Source: Leptasterias polaris
Lineage: Eukaryota > Echinodermata > Asteroidea > Forcipulatida > Asteriidae
DNA: 64,000 bases
Assembly: GCA_037783415.1 (NCBI GenBank)
Contig: JAZGTN010000014.1
Span: forward strand, 930,001-994,000
Direction: 5' to 3'
Part shown: positions 49,640-61,526 of the stretch, one piece after another
Layout of the letters: each line of letters opens with the position of its first letter
Numbering within the stretch: the first letter of the stretch is position 1
Position numbers and translations under genes: made by a program
The notes under the pieces: generated by a model
Database searches by the model: none
The model's input: only the letters and a program-made list of their open reading frames with translations
Told to the model about the DNA's origin: nothing

Positions 49640-49775
49640 CAACTCGAACGCACGCAAACTCGTACACACCAACTCGTACACACACAAACTCGTACGTATG
49701 CACACCAACTCGTACACACACAAACTCGTACGTATGCACACCAACTCGTACACAAACAAACTCGTATGCAAATGT
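49640..49775 (+). repeat. Minisatellite of CAACTCGTACACA units
   Basis: Alternating CACCAACTCGTACACACAC and AAACTCGTACGTATGCA units. The complementary motif (TACGAGTTTGTGTGTG) begins the array at 50341. Confidence 0.8.
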
Positions 49776-50340
49776 AATTCACTATGTCATAGGGAAAAGG
49801 TTTCGCCGTTTTGATGCTATAAAAAATAAAATGAAATCTGATTGGTAGGACCTAATTTAGAAATATGAAAGATTTTGGGGAGTTTTTCCGGTTTGGAAAT
49901 GTATAGCCTACTCTATGTAAATTTTTGTTTAAACTCTGGTTTTTCCTGAAGTGAATTTTAAGCTGCTCATCTTAAAAAAGAAGCTACTTTCTAATTTTAT
50001 TTTTCATCCCAAATAAAGCGCACAAATTCTCTTCCATTTAATTATATTTTACTTTATATTTTACTTTAAATTACATTTTCACTCTTTCATTTAATATAAG
50101 CCCAATCGTGACACAGAAGTATTAAAATGAAGAGGTTACATGTCCATGCAGTAAGAATAATCCGTAATTGGAATACACAATCTGAGAAACGTTTCTGACA
50201 GAAATTCTTTTCAGTATACTATTACCAGAAACGTATACATTCCCTTGAATTTTGATGTGTTAATTAATAATTAATTTTGAATTAATAATTCCCGCTGCCA
50301 GTGCATTTGTATAAACACAATACACGTAGAAATACAACTG

Positions 50341-51240
50341 CGTACGAGTTTGTATGTGTACGAGTTTGTGTGTGTACGGGTAGGTATCCACATTCAAACC
50401 ATGGACCTATAACAAAAGGGACAATAATAGGTCCACGGTTGCTATCACAAAGGAAAACATTGTGGTCCACGGTTGCTATCACAAAGAGTTGAACAAAGGA
50501 GGGTCCACGATTGCTGGTATTTACACATGCGAGTTCGTGTGTGTGTGAGTAGGTAACCACATTCAAACCTGGGACCTATAACAAAAGAGGACAATAGGTC
50601 CATGGTTGCTATCACAAAGGAAAGCTTTGTGGTCCACGGTTGCTATCACAAAGAGTTGAACAAAGGAGGGTCCACGATTGCAGGCTGTTACACACTTGTG
50701 TGAGTTTGAGTAGGTAACCACATTCAAACCGGGGACCTATAACAAAAGAGGACAATAGGTCCACAGTTGCTATCACAAAGGAAAGCATTGTGGTCCACGG
50801 TTGCTATCACAAAGAGTTGAACAAAGGAGGGTCCACGATTGCAGGCTGTTACACACTTGTGTGTGTGTGTAGGTAGGCATACCCAGAGCTGTGGGGACTT
50901 TTATACAATGGAACAAAGGTCCCCACAACGTTTTTCTTTGTTAAACTGGGTCCCCACACCACATTCTTTAGAAAAGGGAATAATAGAACAACAATAGGAA
51001 GTCCCCACAACAGTGTGCGCACCGGGATGGGTACGAGTAGGTAACCACATTCAAACCTGGGACCTAAAAGAGGACAATAGGTCCACGGTTGCTATCACAA
51101 AGGAAAGCATTGTGGTCCACGGTTGCTATCACAAAGAGTTGAACAAAGGAGGGTCCACGATTGCAGGCTGTTACACACTTGTACGAGTTCGTGTGTGTAC
51201 GAGTTTACCTGTTTCCAGCCAGATCTGCCTTTCACCTCTG
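50341..51240 (+). repeat. ~165-bp tandem array
   Basis: CATTCAAACC anchors fall at 50391, 50560, 50721 and 51048 (spacings 169, 161, 327). Each unit has GTACGAGT-like start, GGACCTATAACAAAAG, two GGTCCACGGTTGCTATCACA copies and GTCCACGATTGC. The fourth unit (~50870-51010) is diverged, with GTCCCCACAAC repeated. Short frames run through the array without a conserved protein. Confidence 0.8.
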
Positions 51241-51399
51241 TGGACCCTGGCTCGAATCCTGGACTCCTTGCATGTGGATAAGATTTTCAGTCATTACCTT
51301 ACCTGACTGCGGCGTGGGTTTCCCTATATTTGTTAGGGTTTTTTCCCACTTTTAATAACTGAAATTTCTTCATTGTCTTTTTTAAAAAGTTGGTGTGAT

Positions 51400-51600
51400 G
51401 GTTCCATTAGGAATAGGATAGGAATAGGATGCTTTGCCAACTAATTCCGATTTGATTTAGATACAGAAAGACAACAATACTTATTTTAGTCACTGTGAAA
51501 TTAGTGGTTAGCTTGGCTGGATTTGAACCCACCCTTGTGATTTCAAGTCCTGCTGTCTAATCTAACCACTTGACGAAGATGACAGATTGTTTACATTGCA
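51400..51600 (-). repeat. SINE-like repeat with tRNA-like B box
   Basis: Matches 11720-11840: AGTGGTTAGCTTGG, GGATTTGAACCCAC, TTGTGATTTCAAGTCCT. Ends ~80 bp from the exon at 51680. Confidence 0.5.
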
Positions 51601-51679
51601 ATTTTTTTTAATAAGTTCTGTTAATATTCTGACCAATCATTCTTACTAACGCACCATGCCCACTTAGTCTCAGTCTTAC

Positions 51680-51729
51680 CTGACAAAGAAAGGGTTTTGG
51701 CCAACGAATGGCTCGAAAAGCACTTTTCT
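51680..51729 (-). CDS. Exon of unidentified minus-strand gene, upstream partner of 44674-44761
   Basis: 50 nt between a good acceptor (CTGTATCTGCAG) and a consensus donor (CAG/GTAAGA). In phase 0 it reads RKVLFEPFVGQNPFFV plus AG, and joins in frame to the exon 6.9 kb downstream. Basic start, then a hydrophobic/aromatic run. It lies between the tandem array at 50.3-51.2 kb and RAB20. Other frames are also open over so short a span, so the frame choice rests on the phase match. Family unknown. Confidence 0.42.
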
Positions 51730-52684
51730 CTGCAGATACAGTTTACAGCAGTTGGAGGCTAACCTTTCATTCAAGTTTCATTCAGGAACTAATGAATATG
51801 ATGCTAACCTTCCAAATACTGCAGATAGAAAAGGGAAATTTTTCCTGTTAGATTTTGTTTACTGTTGACAAACTTTTAGTAATCACTTTCACTGTTATAA
51901 TAATGTGCTATCATGGTTTAAGGAGCAGATTTGGTTAACACTCGTTGCTGCCTGCGACTTGGCATAAGAGCTTCACATTCATGTTTGGAAGGTGCATGGA
52001 AGTTCGAGCACCAAGTCGCAGACAGCAACATGTAATCAAAGTGGACAAATTTTACCCTTGAACAAATGGCGCAAAACGGTCAAGGTACTTTATAAAAGTG
52101 TTACAATGGTATATGTCGTTATGATAAAAGCTCAGCTGGTCATGGAATTATGAACTCTCATCCAGTTAGGCCTACTGCCCTCGCACGCGCCACGTGCCCT
52201 CTCTCTATACCACATCTATGAAGAGCGTGCGTGCAGTGACTGGGTGAGAGTTCATAATTTCATGTACATGTACAGCCACAGGCCCATAGTGTTAGCCAGA
52301 GGGGTGTCTGGGTGTCTTTCGGACGCCCTGTTTTAAATTTGGACACCCTGTTTCATCTGTCATTTACATGTAAATGTATTGTAAGTGAACAATTTGGACA
52401 CCCAGTTTTTAAATTTCCAGCAGATTTGGACACCCTTTTACCAAATCCTGGTTAAAACCTTGCACAGGCCTGCTTTGATCATGAAGACACAGCCCCTACC
52501 TAACTCATACCTCAACAGCAATTTTTCCCCCGACTACTTGTTTATTAGAAGGTCACTTTCAAATTTTTGTCAAGACCTTTGTTTGTACAATGTAGCTCGA
52601 GTTACCAGTTTGTCCGCAATATTTTATCATTTCCATTCTGCTAACTTTTGTCAATACTGTTGAATTACTTCTTTCACCAGTGAT
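51730..52684. other. 5' region of RAB20
   Basis: Includes three GGACACCC copies (52320-52440), a repeat of TCATAATTTC/GAGAGTTC around 52140-52260, and the probable 5' UTR of RAB20. No upstream coding exon identified. Confidence 0.35.
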
Positions 52685-54664
52685 ATGAAAGTGGTCATAA
52701 TCGGTGATGCCTTCGTTGGGAAAACCACTTTCATTCGGCGGTACATGGAGAGGACATTCTCCGAAAATTTGGGTGTAAGTTTCGTTTAACAGGAATACAG
52801 TATGCTGCATTTAGTGTAGATCAATGTATTGCAAACTACATGTATGGGTCATTGCGACCCAAAAGTGGGTTGTGAAAAAATCAGGTGGATTGCCAAACTT
52901 TGTCATTCTATCAGCAACAAAGATTGCCCACAAATCGATCTTAACATTTTTAGTGACTAGCCAGGAGGACCATTTAGCTTGTCATTTCACTGGTACATCA
53001 GGTTTGTTGTTAGTCCATATTTTGGATTAATTAGGGGCATGCTTTAACACTGAACTAGCCAGCTGTACCACTTTGAGAGAATTTTGACTGGTCCTCAAGT
53101 GTTTTAGTTGGCATTTGGCTAGCACACCACTGTTATATCATCAAAACATGGTATTCTTTTCTTATCAGTTCAATGCACACCCTCTTAATAAAAACAAAAA
53201 ACAAACTGTTTCAATAAATAATTTACTTCTGTTGAGATTAAGCCTGACATTAGTAACCCTGAAGGGGATTTTGATTTTTTATATGTAAATATGTATATGC
53301 TATTTTGTTTACTTTTTATTGTGGCGTTGCCCTAGTTGGTTTTTTGTTTTACTTGTTTTATTATAGAGCTGCCAAATCTTTCGTAATTGCCTTATCTAGG
53401 ATTAATAAATTTTTTTTTTTATTGAATTGAATTAAATTTCAATTGACAGGGGATCAGTTCAGTGGGTGAAATTTTTGCTGGGTCGCTGGCCTAAAAGTTT
53501 GCCGACTGCTGCATGGTGTTAGATGACCGAATCGTTGCATAAAGATGTCATTTTGTTTTGTTCATACTTTAGACTGTTGGTGCCTGCTTTTCCCTTAAAC
53601 AATGGAAGAACTACAATGTGGCAATATGGGTGAGTACTTGGGGAAAGGCATAGCAATTAGGTCTTGTAGTGAATGTTCATGTACTACTTACTACTACATG
53701 ACCACTCAATACATACATTTGTAGCTATGCCATTGCCTTTGTCTTTATCATGTTTATAGCTTTACAGTAAACATGCAGTTTGATAACACACTTAGCAAAA
53801 TGAAACCATACAAAGATCTTGTTGATGCTGTTGCATTTCTTTTGTCTACAGAATTGGTTGAAATTGCTAGCAGACCTTGAACTTTGTTCTTTCCAAGAAA
53901 AAGAGATTTTCTATAACAAAAAGCATTTCATCGGTTCAGTGGTACAATGTATTTAAGGTTCATATTTGCAATTCCATTTGCATAATAATGAAAAGGCCTA
54001 AAATTAACATGGCTTCAAATCTGAATCAACAAAAAGACCAACAAACACGACCAATAAATTTTACTTAAACCATGTTTGTCTACCAAACAAATTGAGGATA
54101 AGAATCACCAATGAACTTAAAGTTAAAAATACCTTGACATTGATATGGTATCTGTTGATATTGTAGGACACAGCAGGGGAAGAACGGTTCTCAGGGTTGA
54201 GCTCATTCTACTGTCGGGATGCCTCAGCGGCCATCGTTGCCTATGACATCAGCAACCAGCGTTCCTTTGATCTCCTCTCTGAGCGCTATCTCCCGCTCCT
54301 CGACGCAGCAAAGGAAGACTGTCTACTCTGCATCACGGGCATGAAACTAGACATCATCGACGAGAAAACCAGAGAAGTCGACCGCCACCGTGCCGAGAAA
54401 TTTGCCATGCAGTTGAACGCAAACCGTTTTAAGGAGGATGGGGACGAGGACATCCAGAAGCCGTACTTTGAAACAAGCTCGCTAACTGGCGAAAACGTAG
54501 ATGAGGTTTTTGACTTTATATTTTCAACGCTCTTGCCAACAGATAAGGACAACTCAAGTATTCATCGGTCGGGCAGTCAACAGAGTAGAGGACTTATTCA
54601 CGTTGAAGATGACGACCTGGACAGCCGATCAGAGATTAGAAGATCCAAAAATTGTTGTAAATGA
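52685..54664 (+). CDS. RAB20: RAB20-like small GTPase with degenerate G motifs
   Basis: Exons 52685-52774, 53573-53629 and 54167-54664 (both introns phase 0) give 214 residues. Rab20 acts in endosome/phagosome maturation. Seen: P-loop GDAFVGKTT (7-15), RRYMERTF as in human RAB20 (QRYMERRF), switch I TVGACFSLKQW (human TVGGAFYLKQW), WDTAGEERF, then YCRDASAAIVAYD. Odd features: residue 54, the catalytic Gln position, is Glu (human RAB20 has Arg); the guanine-specifying NKxD is MKLD (residues 108-111); the G5 SAK is SSL (153-155). The C terminus is SKNCCK, two cysteines for prenylation plus an unusual terminal Lys. The ATG at 52685 follows an AG; a short upstream coding exon in phase 2 cannot be excluded, as human RAB20 has six residues before the equivalent Lys. 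Confidence 0.88.
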
Positions 54665-55098
54665 AATCATAGAATCACCTTGACTGAGCTTGAAATAAGT
54701 TCTTCTTCTAAACATGTTCAAGATGTGATTATTTGTTATCAGTCAGGAAGTGTCTCATTGTGCTTCTTGATCCATTTATAACTTTTCAGTGTCTTTCTGG
54801 GAGGGCATTGCGTTATTATATTGTAATCCATGTATGTTCCCACATGGATTAGTTTTTCCTATGGGAATACACTGATGTTCAGATATCCAGTGAGGACGAA
54901 CCAAGGCACAAAAGCTTTCACAAACGGACGCCCCAAAATTTGTGTGTCAAACGAGTTTCATATGGGAAGATGTAGCCATCAATTCCGGGGTTCTCCCCAT
55001 GCTCTAGCAAGAGTATTGGCCAAAATGTGCAAATAATGGGTAGATATGCGCATTTTACTGTTGGAGCGCAATAGATTTAAGATTAACAAAAATCATAA

Positions 55099-55104
55099 AA
55101 TAAA
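55099..55104 (+). terminator. Possible RAB20 polyadenylation signal
   Basis: AATAAA 435 bp beyond the RAB20 stop codon in AT-rich DNA. Other candidates lie near 55670; no further support. Confidence 0.25.
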
Positions 55105-55369
55105 ACCATTTCAAGTGCTCCACATTGCACAGTAGAGCTTTTAAGACCAAACATAATCATTTACTAAAAGGAAAATGGGAGGACCTGGTTACAATTCAGC
55201 TTGCTTCAGCCAACTTGAAAAATTTGAGTTCAGAATGCCTTGTGAGCTCTGCATTCTTTGTTGAGGACACAGTTCCATTGCCAGGGGGAACAGCGTGTTC
55301 TTCAGAAAGGATTGGTGGGGAACATCCATTATGGTGCATCCATCTTCATGCCTTATGCAAGCGTGGTTT

Positions 55370-55630
55370 GTAGTGGAATGATGATGATGCAGATTGGTGA
55401 ACTGTTCAGCGCCCAATTTCATGTCTCTGCTTACCGTCGAATTCTGCGCTTGCGATCACCATTCTCCGCTTACCAAGCAAGCGCCGAATTTCTGCGCTAG
55501 CTGTGTAAGCATAGAATGCCTAGTAACGTGGACTATGCAAGCGCACAAGCGAAAATTCCCTGCTAACCCGTGAAATACACTTGACTAGGCACGGAATTCC
55601 TTGCTTCTGAAATTGGGCCCAGAAGGGAAT
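55370..55630. repeat. GCAAGC-rich repeat ending GAAATTGGGCCC
   Basis: Many short CTGCGCT, CGCTTACC and GCAAGC units in both orientations and the end motif of the 25818-26013 MITE. Confidence 0.45.
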
Positions 55631-56214
55631 GGTTTTAGCATTCTAGTCATTCAGGGCTTTACATAATAATAATAAAAGTTTAATATTGCGCCAAAATCAT
55701 GAAAAAAACAAAAAAACTTGTCTACGGTGCTTTACAAACATTAATAAGGAAAGAGTTACAATAAAAAAATAACCATTAAAAAGCACTACAGGAAAAAATT
55801 CATAAAGTTCTGCAAACCTATGAAGATTGATAAATCTTATAAATTTTGTGCACACCCTTTATGCGACAACTCCAAAAAATAATGTGTTATATAATCCAAA
55901 ATACATGTGAGAGATTTTCTTTTAAAACAGAACCAAACTATTAAGATTCGTGATTTACAGTTGCACTCCGGCATTGACAAATTTGGGATAGATTTATCTG
56001 AAATGATTTTAAAAGCATTAAACTTTTGAGTTGCAATATTTAAAGCTTGTTCAGTTAGGATGTCAATTTATGCAATTAAGTATTCAAATTATGTTGACAA
56101 TTACATTATTTATCATCTTACATGTATGTGTACATAACTTCTTAACATTGTATTAATAAATGTATAACTTTTAAAATAATCCAATGTTTTTAGTTTTTAT
56201 GTTGTTTTTCTCTA

Positions 56215-56530
56215 ACCCAAAAAACCAGCAATTTTATTTGTATTTTTACTTTTTTTTTTTTATACAGATGGATGTGTAAACTAGGGACTAAGATATATCT
56301 GTTAATGGCAGGTCTGTGGTTTAACAGGATTGTTTATTAACATGTTCCTCGCTTTGCCTTCACATTTACTTTACCCAAAAAACCAGCAATTTTATTTGTA
56401 TTTTTACTTTTTTTTTTTTTTACAGATGGATGTGTAAACTAGGGACTAAGATATATCTGTTAATGGCAGGTCTGTGGTTTAACAGGATTGTTTATTAACA
56501 TGTTCCTCGCTTTGCCTTCACATTTACTTG
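56215..56530 (+). repeat. 158-bp tandem duplication
   Basis: Copies 56215-56372 and 56373-56530 are almost identical, differing by one TA near the T-run. Recent duplication or assembly artefact. Confidence 0.9.
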
Positions 56531-58514
56531 AAAGAAGATTGTCATCACAGAGATGAAAGACTTCCCCTTGTTATAACCAAACCTTCAGATACATGTATAT
56601 ATTTGAAACAATGTAGAGCGAGTCTCTAAACCTCTAAAATATAAAATCCTGTCAATTTAGGGAGCTGCATCTCCAGGTGACTGATCTATACTCCAACACC
56701 CCTATGTTCCGACAACCCTATGTTCCGTAAACCCATGTGATTTATTTGTAAGGGTTAAGGTTAGGGTTAGATAATAAACTAAGGTTGTCGTAACATAGGG
56801 GTGTCGAAACATAGAGGTGTAACCTATCTCTAACCCAAGAGGAAACTGTTATCCAATTTTCAGAATGTTTGTTCCTATTTATCATGTTTATTGCTTTACA
56901 GCAGAAACCAAACTCTTATTTCAAAGAAATTGCTATTCAGAATTAGTAAATACAATTTTTTAGTGATCATTCCATCTTAAAGCCCTACATTCCACCTTGA
57001 AACAATTTTTTCTTTTTTCTTTAAAAGCAAACATTTTTTAATCATAGGCCTAAGTCATGGACTAAGCGATTAAAAGTACAAAATGTTTTCCCGGTCCATT
57101 TCGGTATGAATTTATTCAGTTTCATTAACATTCATGCATGTTTCTCTAATTCATTCAAATTGGAGTTCCTTTTTAGCTATATATTGCATTTATCTTCATT
57201 TTCTGGCACACATTTTTTCGCTCTTCTTATTCAGGTTCGTTTTTGTCATTCTACTTCATTCTTCAGTTGAATTTCTAGTGCCCTTTTACAATTGATGAAA
57301 TGGAATGGTTGACCAGCCTCTTGCCGTTGGCTTTTGCAAAATTGAATGATGTTTGCGACCTATGAGTCTGAATGATCTTATTTGACCAGTGAAAACATAA
57401 CTGTTGAAATATTGATTCACTCCTTATGACTACATTGTATGCTGATGCAACAGAACATTTAGTTTCAAACAAATTTTAATGAGCCGGGTGTTAAATTGAA
57501 TAAATTTGTGTTCAGATGAAAAAGGATTCACAAAAGGATGTGCATATTAACATGGATTTCAATAATGGGACACGTACATTGTAGTCTGAATTTACAGAAA
57601 GTGAGAATTAAATAATCAACGGAACAATCCTTTAATGGAATCAATTAATGTCAATGAGACACATTTTGTTCTCTTAAAGGTTTTATACTGAACTGGTAAG
57701 GATAACAAACAGTGGTTAGTTTCAGTCTGAAAGCTTACTGATCATTATGAAGTTCATACTAGAACCATTTTTTTCCTGTGAGTTGTTTCCCTCCGAAATG
57801 AAGTCATATTATTCGAGAAAACTGTATCTGGAAACCTAAAAAGTGCAATCAGCTGATTTCAGTTGTTACAACCAAAGTTGAGGAGAATGTGTTTACATCC
57901 TAAAAATTGTGCATGGTTTTTCACTATTTTCTCCTGACTCACATGATGGATCACACGCAAATTTTCACAGGTTTATTTTATGTGTGGTTGATCACACAAA
58001 ACATTAACACTGTTTGCGACTATTTTGTCAGCTCTACCAATCCTGTTGTTTTTCACTTAGATGTAATAACATGTAAAGATATTTCCCACTAATCTTTCTC
58101 TCATGATTCAGACTGTCACCGTTCAATGCGCATTATGCAACACTGACACCAAGAAAATGCTTATTTATTTCAAGTCCTTTGTCTGAATAACATAGGAACA
58201 GTATTTCCCCATCTTTCGTTAGTGATACATAAACAAAATAGAGCGATATGCCTCTTTAACTTTTAGATGTGGTTTATGTACCGTTTACTGTTTTAACCAT
58301 GACTAGGATGTGTGCCTTTGTACCAATGTGACATGCAGAACTGTATGCCATGCTTGCCATTTTTGGAGTCAAATTACACATATCAAATTATGGTAAGCCA
58401 GGTAACAATTTCGTCCAGCAATTTTGCATAGCAAATTGTTAGGACTAAAAATTTTGTGTACAAAGTGAATGTTAGTATAGAGTATAATTTTGTTTTTACC
58501 CTACACGATGTGTG

Positions 58515-58655
58515 TTTTAAAGGCACTGTATACTCGGTACTTTCCAGAGTTCTGTGAAAAAAATCCAAAGGCAAATCACTCCGGTGGGATTCGAACCCAC
58601 GACCTTTGCATTGCTTGAGCAGATGTCTTGCCACTAGACCACCGAGCTAGCCCGA
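58515..58655 (-). repeat. tRNA-headed SINE, family C
   Basis: The complement has GGGCTAGCTCGGTGGTCTAG (A box), B box GTGGGTTCGAATCCCAC, then a short tail to GTATACAGTGCCTTTAAAA. Acceptor-stem ends do not pair, so not a functional tRNA. Confidence 0.7.
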
Positions 58656-59365
58656 TGGCTAGAGACAGTTCATATCATTGGCAGAGTATAGAGTTTTAGC
58701 AAGTGATTATTTTTGAGTAGCAACTGATCAATTTTACGTAGCATTTTGCTATTATATACAAGGGGAATCATGAAAAAACGCAGGGTCACCTTAAATGTAC
58801 TTTACACTGTATTTACACACAAGGACATTGACTCCCAGAATGGCACAATGATCTTGGCTTATTGTGACAACGACATCAGGTGCATTGGGTCAATTTAACA
58901 ACCCAATATACTAATTATTATTTAAAAAAAACCAAAAAAACAAAAACTATTCAACTCCTAAAAAGAAACCAACTTTGTATAATTATTTTCTTACAAAACC
59001 ACTTAAAAACATTTTAAAAAGATAAATAAATAAACCTTGTGTGGAATCACAAAATAAAGTTGATCAAATGCCATATATATGTAATATGTGTATATTTATA
59101 AAGTCCTCCAGCTTATTTTTATTGTCAATTTTACATCACTGTTCCCATGATACATTAAATATGAATAATTTTCCTTAACCAATATATAAAGCCTAAGATA
59201 AACAATTTGAAAAATAATAATATTGGAAATTATTTGAAAGTAAAAGCACTTCACAAATTATGGAAGACTTCATCAATGAAAAAAAAAACTTTGCTTAGAA
59301 GTTAAATAAAATAATATAACATTAGGAAAATGCCTACAGGTACATATTTTATATTATACATGTAT

Positions 59366-59628
59366 CAGGGATGTGATAGGCTGTTGAAAAAAGAACTTGA
59401 ACTGTGAGTGCAAAGTGCGAAAGCTTGCGACTGGGGAACCTATTGGTTTTAAAAGCCCGCTACTCTGCTATCTGGGGCATTCTATTTGGTTGTCTTCATG
59501 TTATTATGAAGTTGATCTTAATTTTAAAAAATATATATATATACATATTTATTTATTTACTATTATTTTTTTTAGGGGGGGTGTTTCCAAAAAACAGATT
59601 TCTGGAAAAAACAGAAATCACATCCCTG
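59366..59628 (+). mobile_element. CAGGGATGTGAT-ended repeat, copy 3
   Basis: Both 12-bp ends intact (CAGGGATGTGAT / ATCACATCCCTG). 263 bp, non-coding. Confidence 0.7.
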
Positions 59629-61368
59629 ATGCACGTCTTCCCAAAGAATCTTAAAATTACTACTTTAAAGATATTTGAAAGAAATGTGTGGACAACTATA
59701 TTCATAAGAAACACAAGTCAACATTTGTCAAGTTGAACAAAGTTCTCAATAATGTTCAAGGCATGATCATGATTGGTTTATAAGGAAGAGTAATTCATTC
59801 ACATCCTCTAGTTGGAAGTTATGGTTGAACAAAGAAAAATTGACTAGTTCGGGATTTGAACCAACGACCTGAAGGTTAACATGTCGGTGCTCTACCAACT
59901 GAGCTATCTTATCCTATGTTGGGGGTTTCCCTATTTTGTCGATATCTTGGTTCAGGGGTGCCAAGTCAGAAGCCACTATTTTCCTCTTGTACAGAATAAC
60001 CCCCCCCCCCCTAAAATCCCCAAAGAATCCCCAAGATTCTGTGCACACAATGAATACACAATAAGGGGGGGTATGCCACCATGCCCCATATCGAGCACCA
60101 ATTGGTGCCTAGTGACAAGAGACCTGTACTTTAAGATTTTCCAATGGAAGTGCCCTTTGCAAAACAAAAATAGTCTTGCCCTCTCAAACATGAAATTCCA
60201 GGCATGTTGAAAGTTAACCCTTTCAGCCCAAAGTGGTGCCCACATTGTTTGACCACTCAAGTATGACGCACAAATTCTCATTCAACAGGAAGCTTGTGTT
60301 CGAAAGTTATCAATTTGACAAACTCTATTACCTTGAAGAATTCATTTCAGAGCATAATAAGTAATAATTTGTTATCACACACGTGCTCGAGGAGTATGGA
60401 AAAGAAACGCTATATTTTTCTGTATTCCACAAGTGTGCGCGTGGTAACTAATAATAGTATACAGTGCGTAGCACTCATCAAAGTATGATATAACCAAATA
60501 TGATAAATTCTTTATCCCTTATGCAATTGATTATGTATTTTAAAATAAACTTATTTTCAAGAAAATAAATTTAAAATAACACTATGTTTTGTCATTAAAG
60601 CATCTTCATATTTTTAGTTAGCCTTTCTCTGGAAGTTTCCGTTTTTCTGGAAGTTTCACAGCAGAAATTCATAACCATTACACTACCTTTGGACTTGTCA
60701 GAACAATTGTACTTAGGAAGAAAATTACTTTTTAATTCTAAAGAACAAGAAAAGTTGTGTTAAGTATAAATACAAATGCCCTGGACTATTTTTATGGAAT
60801 TTGCGCTAATTTTATATATAATCACGTTAATTATTATTAATATTATTATTTTTATATTTATTTTCTATACTACTGGTACTGGCATAATATAAATTGTTTA
60901 TGCCTAAAAATAAATTAAATACCATTTGAATATTTGTTTAAAATTTACAAATATAACTGTTCAAAATACCGCAAAAATCACAATTGGCAGAATTTAAAGA
61001 AGACAAAATTGAATTCCAAACAAAATTGAAATATCTTTATAAAAAGCCTTGAAGTCGAGAAGAACAACTAACTTTAACATTCCTGTTACCTTTCCCCGTA
61101 AAATAAAAATAAATCATACTACTTCAATATCACAAAACATTTTTTGTGCAAATACAAAACAATTGCAGACTTTTGTACAGTAAAAGATTTTACAGAAAAA
61201 ACCTACATTACCAAACCTTGATACCCTCCCAGCAATTATCAATATCCCATCGAACGCCACATTTCACATTTCAAACATATCCATGGGACTACACACTTTT
61301 GTTCAGGGAATTTTCAGATCATACCAGAAATTCCATGGTATTCAAATCATTATGGCGTGGAATTTTAC
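59629..61368. other. AT-rich spacer
   Basis: Holds a SINE B copy and a MITE fragment (60120-60205). 60480-61160 is extremely AT-rich. No gene supported. Confidence 0.4.
59825..59950 (-). repeat. tRNA-headed SINE, family B, minus copy
   Basis: The complement has TAGCTCAGTTGGTAGAGC, GTTGGTTCAAATCCCG, then CTAGTCAATTTTTCTTTG. Also carries the flank CTATTTTGTCGATATC as in the 29.4-29.8 kb pair. Confidence 0.65.
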
Positions 61369-61474
61369 CTTCCTTTTGACTAAAAACAAACTCCAGTGTG
61401 GCCATCAAATAAAGTAATGTTTGAAATTTGACAATAAAAGTTTAGTTTAAAATAATAAAAATTATGGGGCTTAC

Positions 61475-61526
61475 CGGCGGCAGCGCGGCGTACGGAGGAG
61501 CTCCGAGGTCCTTTCCCTCCGGGCAT
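61475..61526 (-). CDS. Possible CpG-rich first exon of a minus-strand gene
   Basis: The interval 61475-61800 is far richer in G+C and CpG than its surroundings. On the minus strand an ATG at 61526 reads MPGGKGPRSSSVRRAAA plus one base into a donor CCG/GTAAGC. The same frame is open further upstream to an ATG at 61682, so the start is uncertain. A possible 11-nt exon follows at 61369-61379 (acceptor GTTTGTTTTTAG, donor AAG/GTAAAA); phase 1 plus 11 nt gives phase 0, which would fit the exon at 51680-51729. That chain is speculative. The basic Ser/Arg-rich N terminus is not diagnostic of any family. Confidence 0.35.

Larger units (their letters stand above)
54665..58514. other. RAB20 3' UTR and spacer
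   Basis: Apart from the GCAAGC-rich repeat (55370-55630) and a 158-bp tandem duplication I see no supported exon on either strand. If the minus-strand gene is real, this is one of its introns. Confidence 0.4.

Noticed and set aside
49549..49848. Thr/His/Tyr-rich repetitive frame
   Set aside because: Translation of the CTCGTACACA minisatellite only.
55125..55373. 82-codon plus-strand frame downstream of RAB20
   Set aside because: No recognisable domain, no splice context, probably 3' UTR or spacer.
58576..58653. Possible tRNA gene on the minus strand
   Set aside because: Good A and B boxes, but the acceptor stem does not pair and it is joined to a repeat tail.
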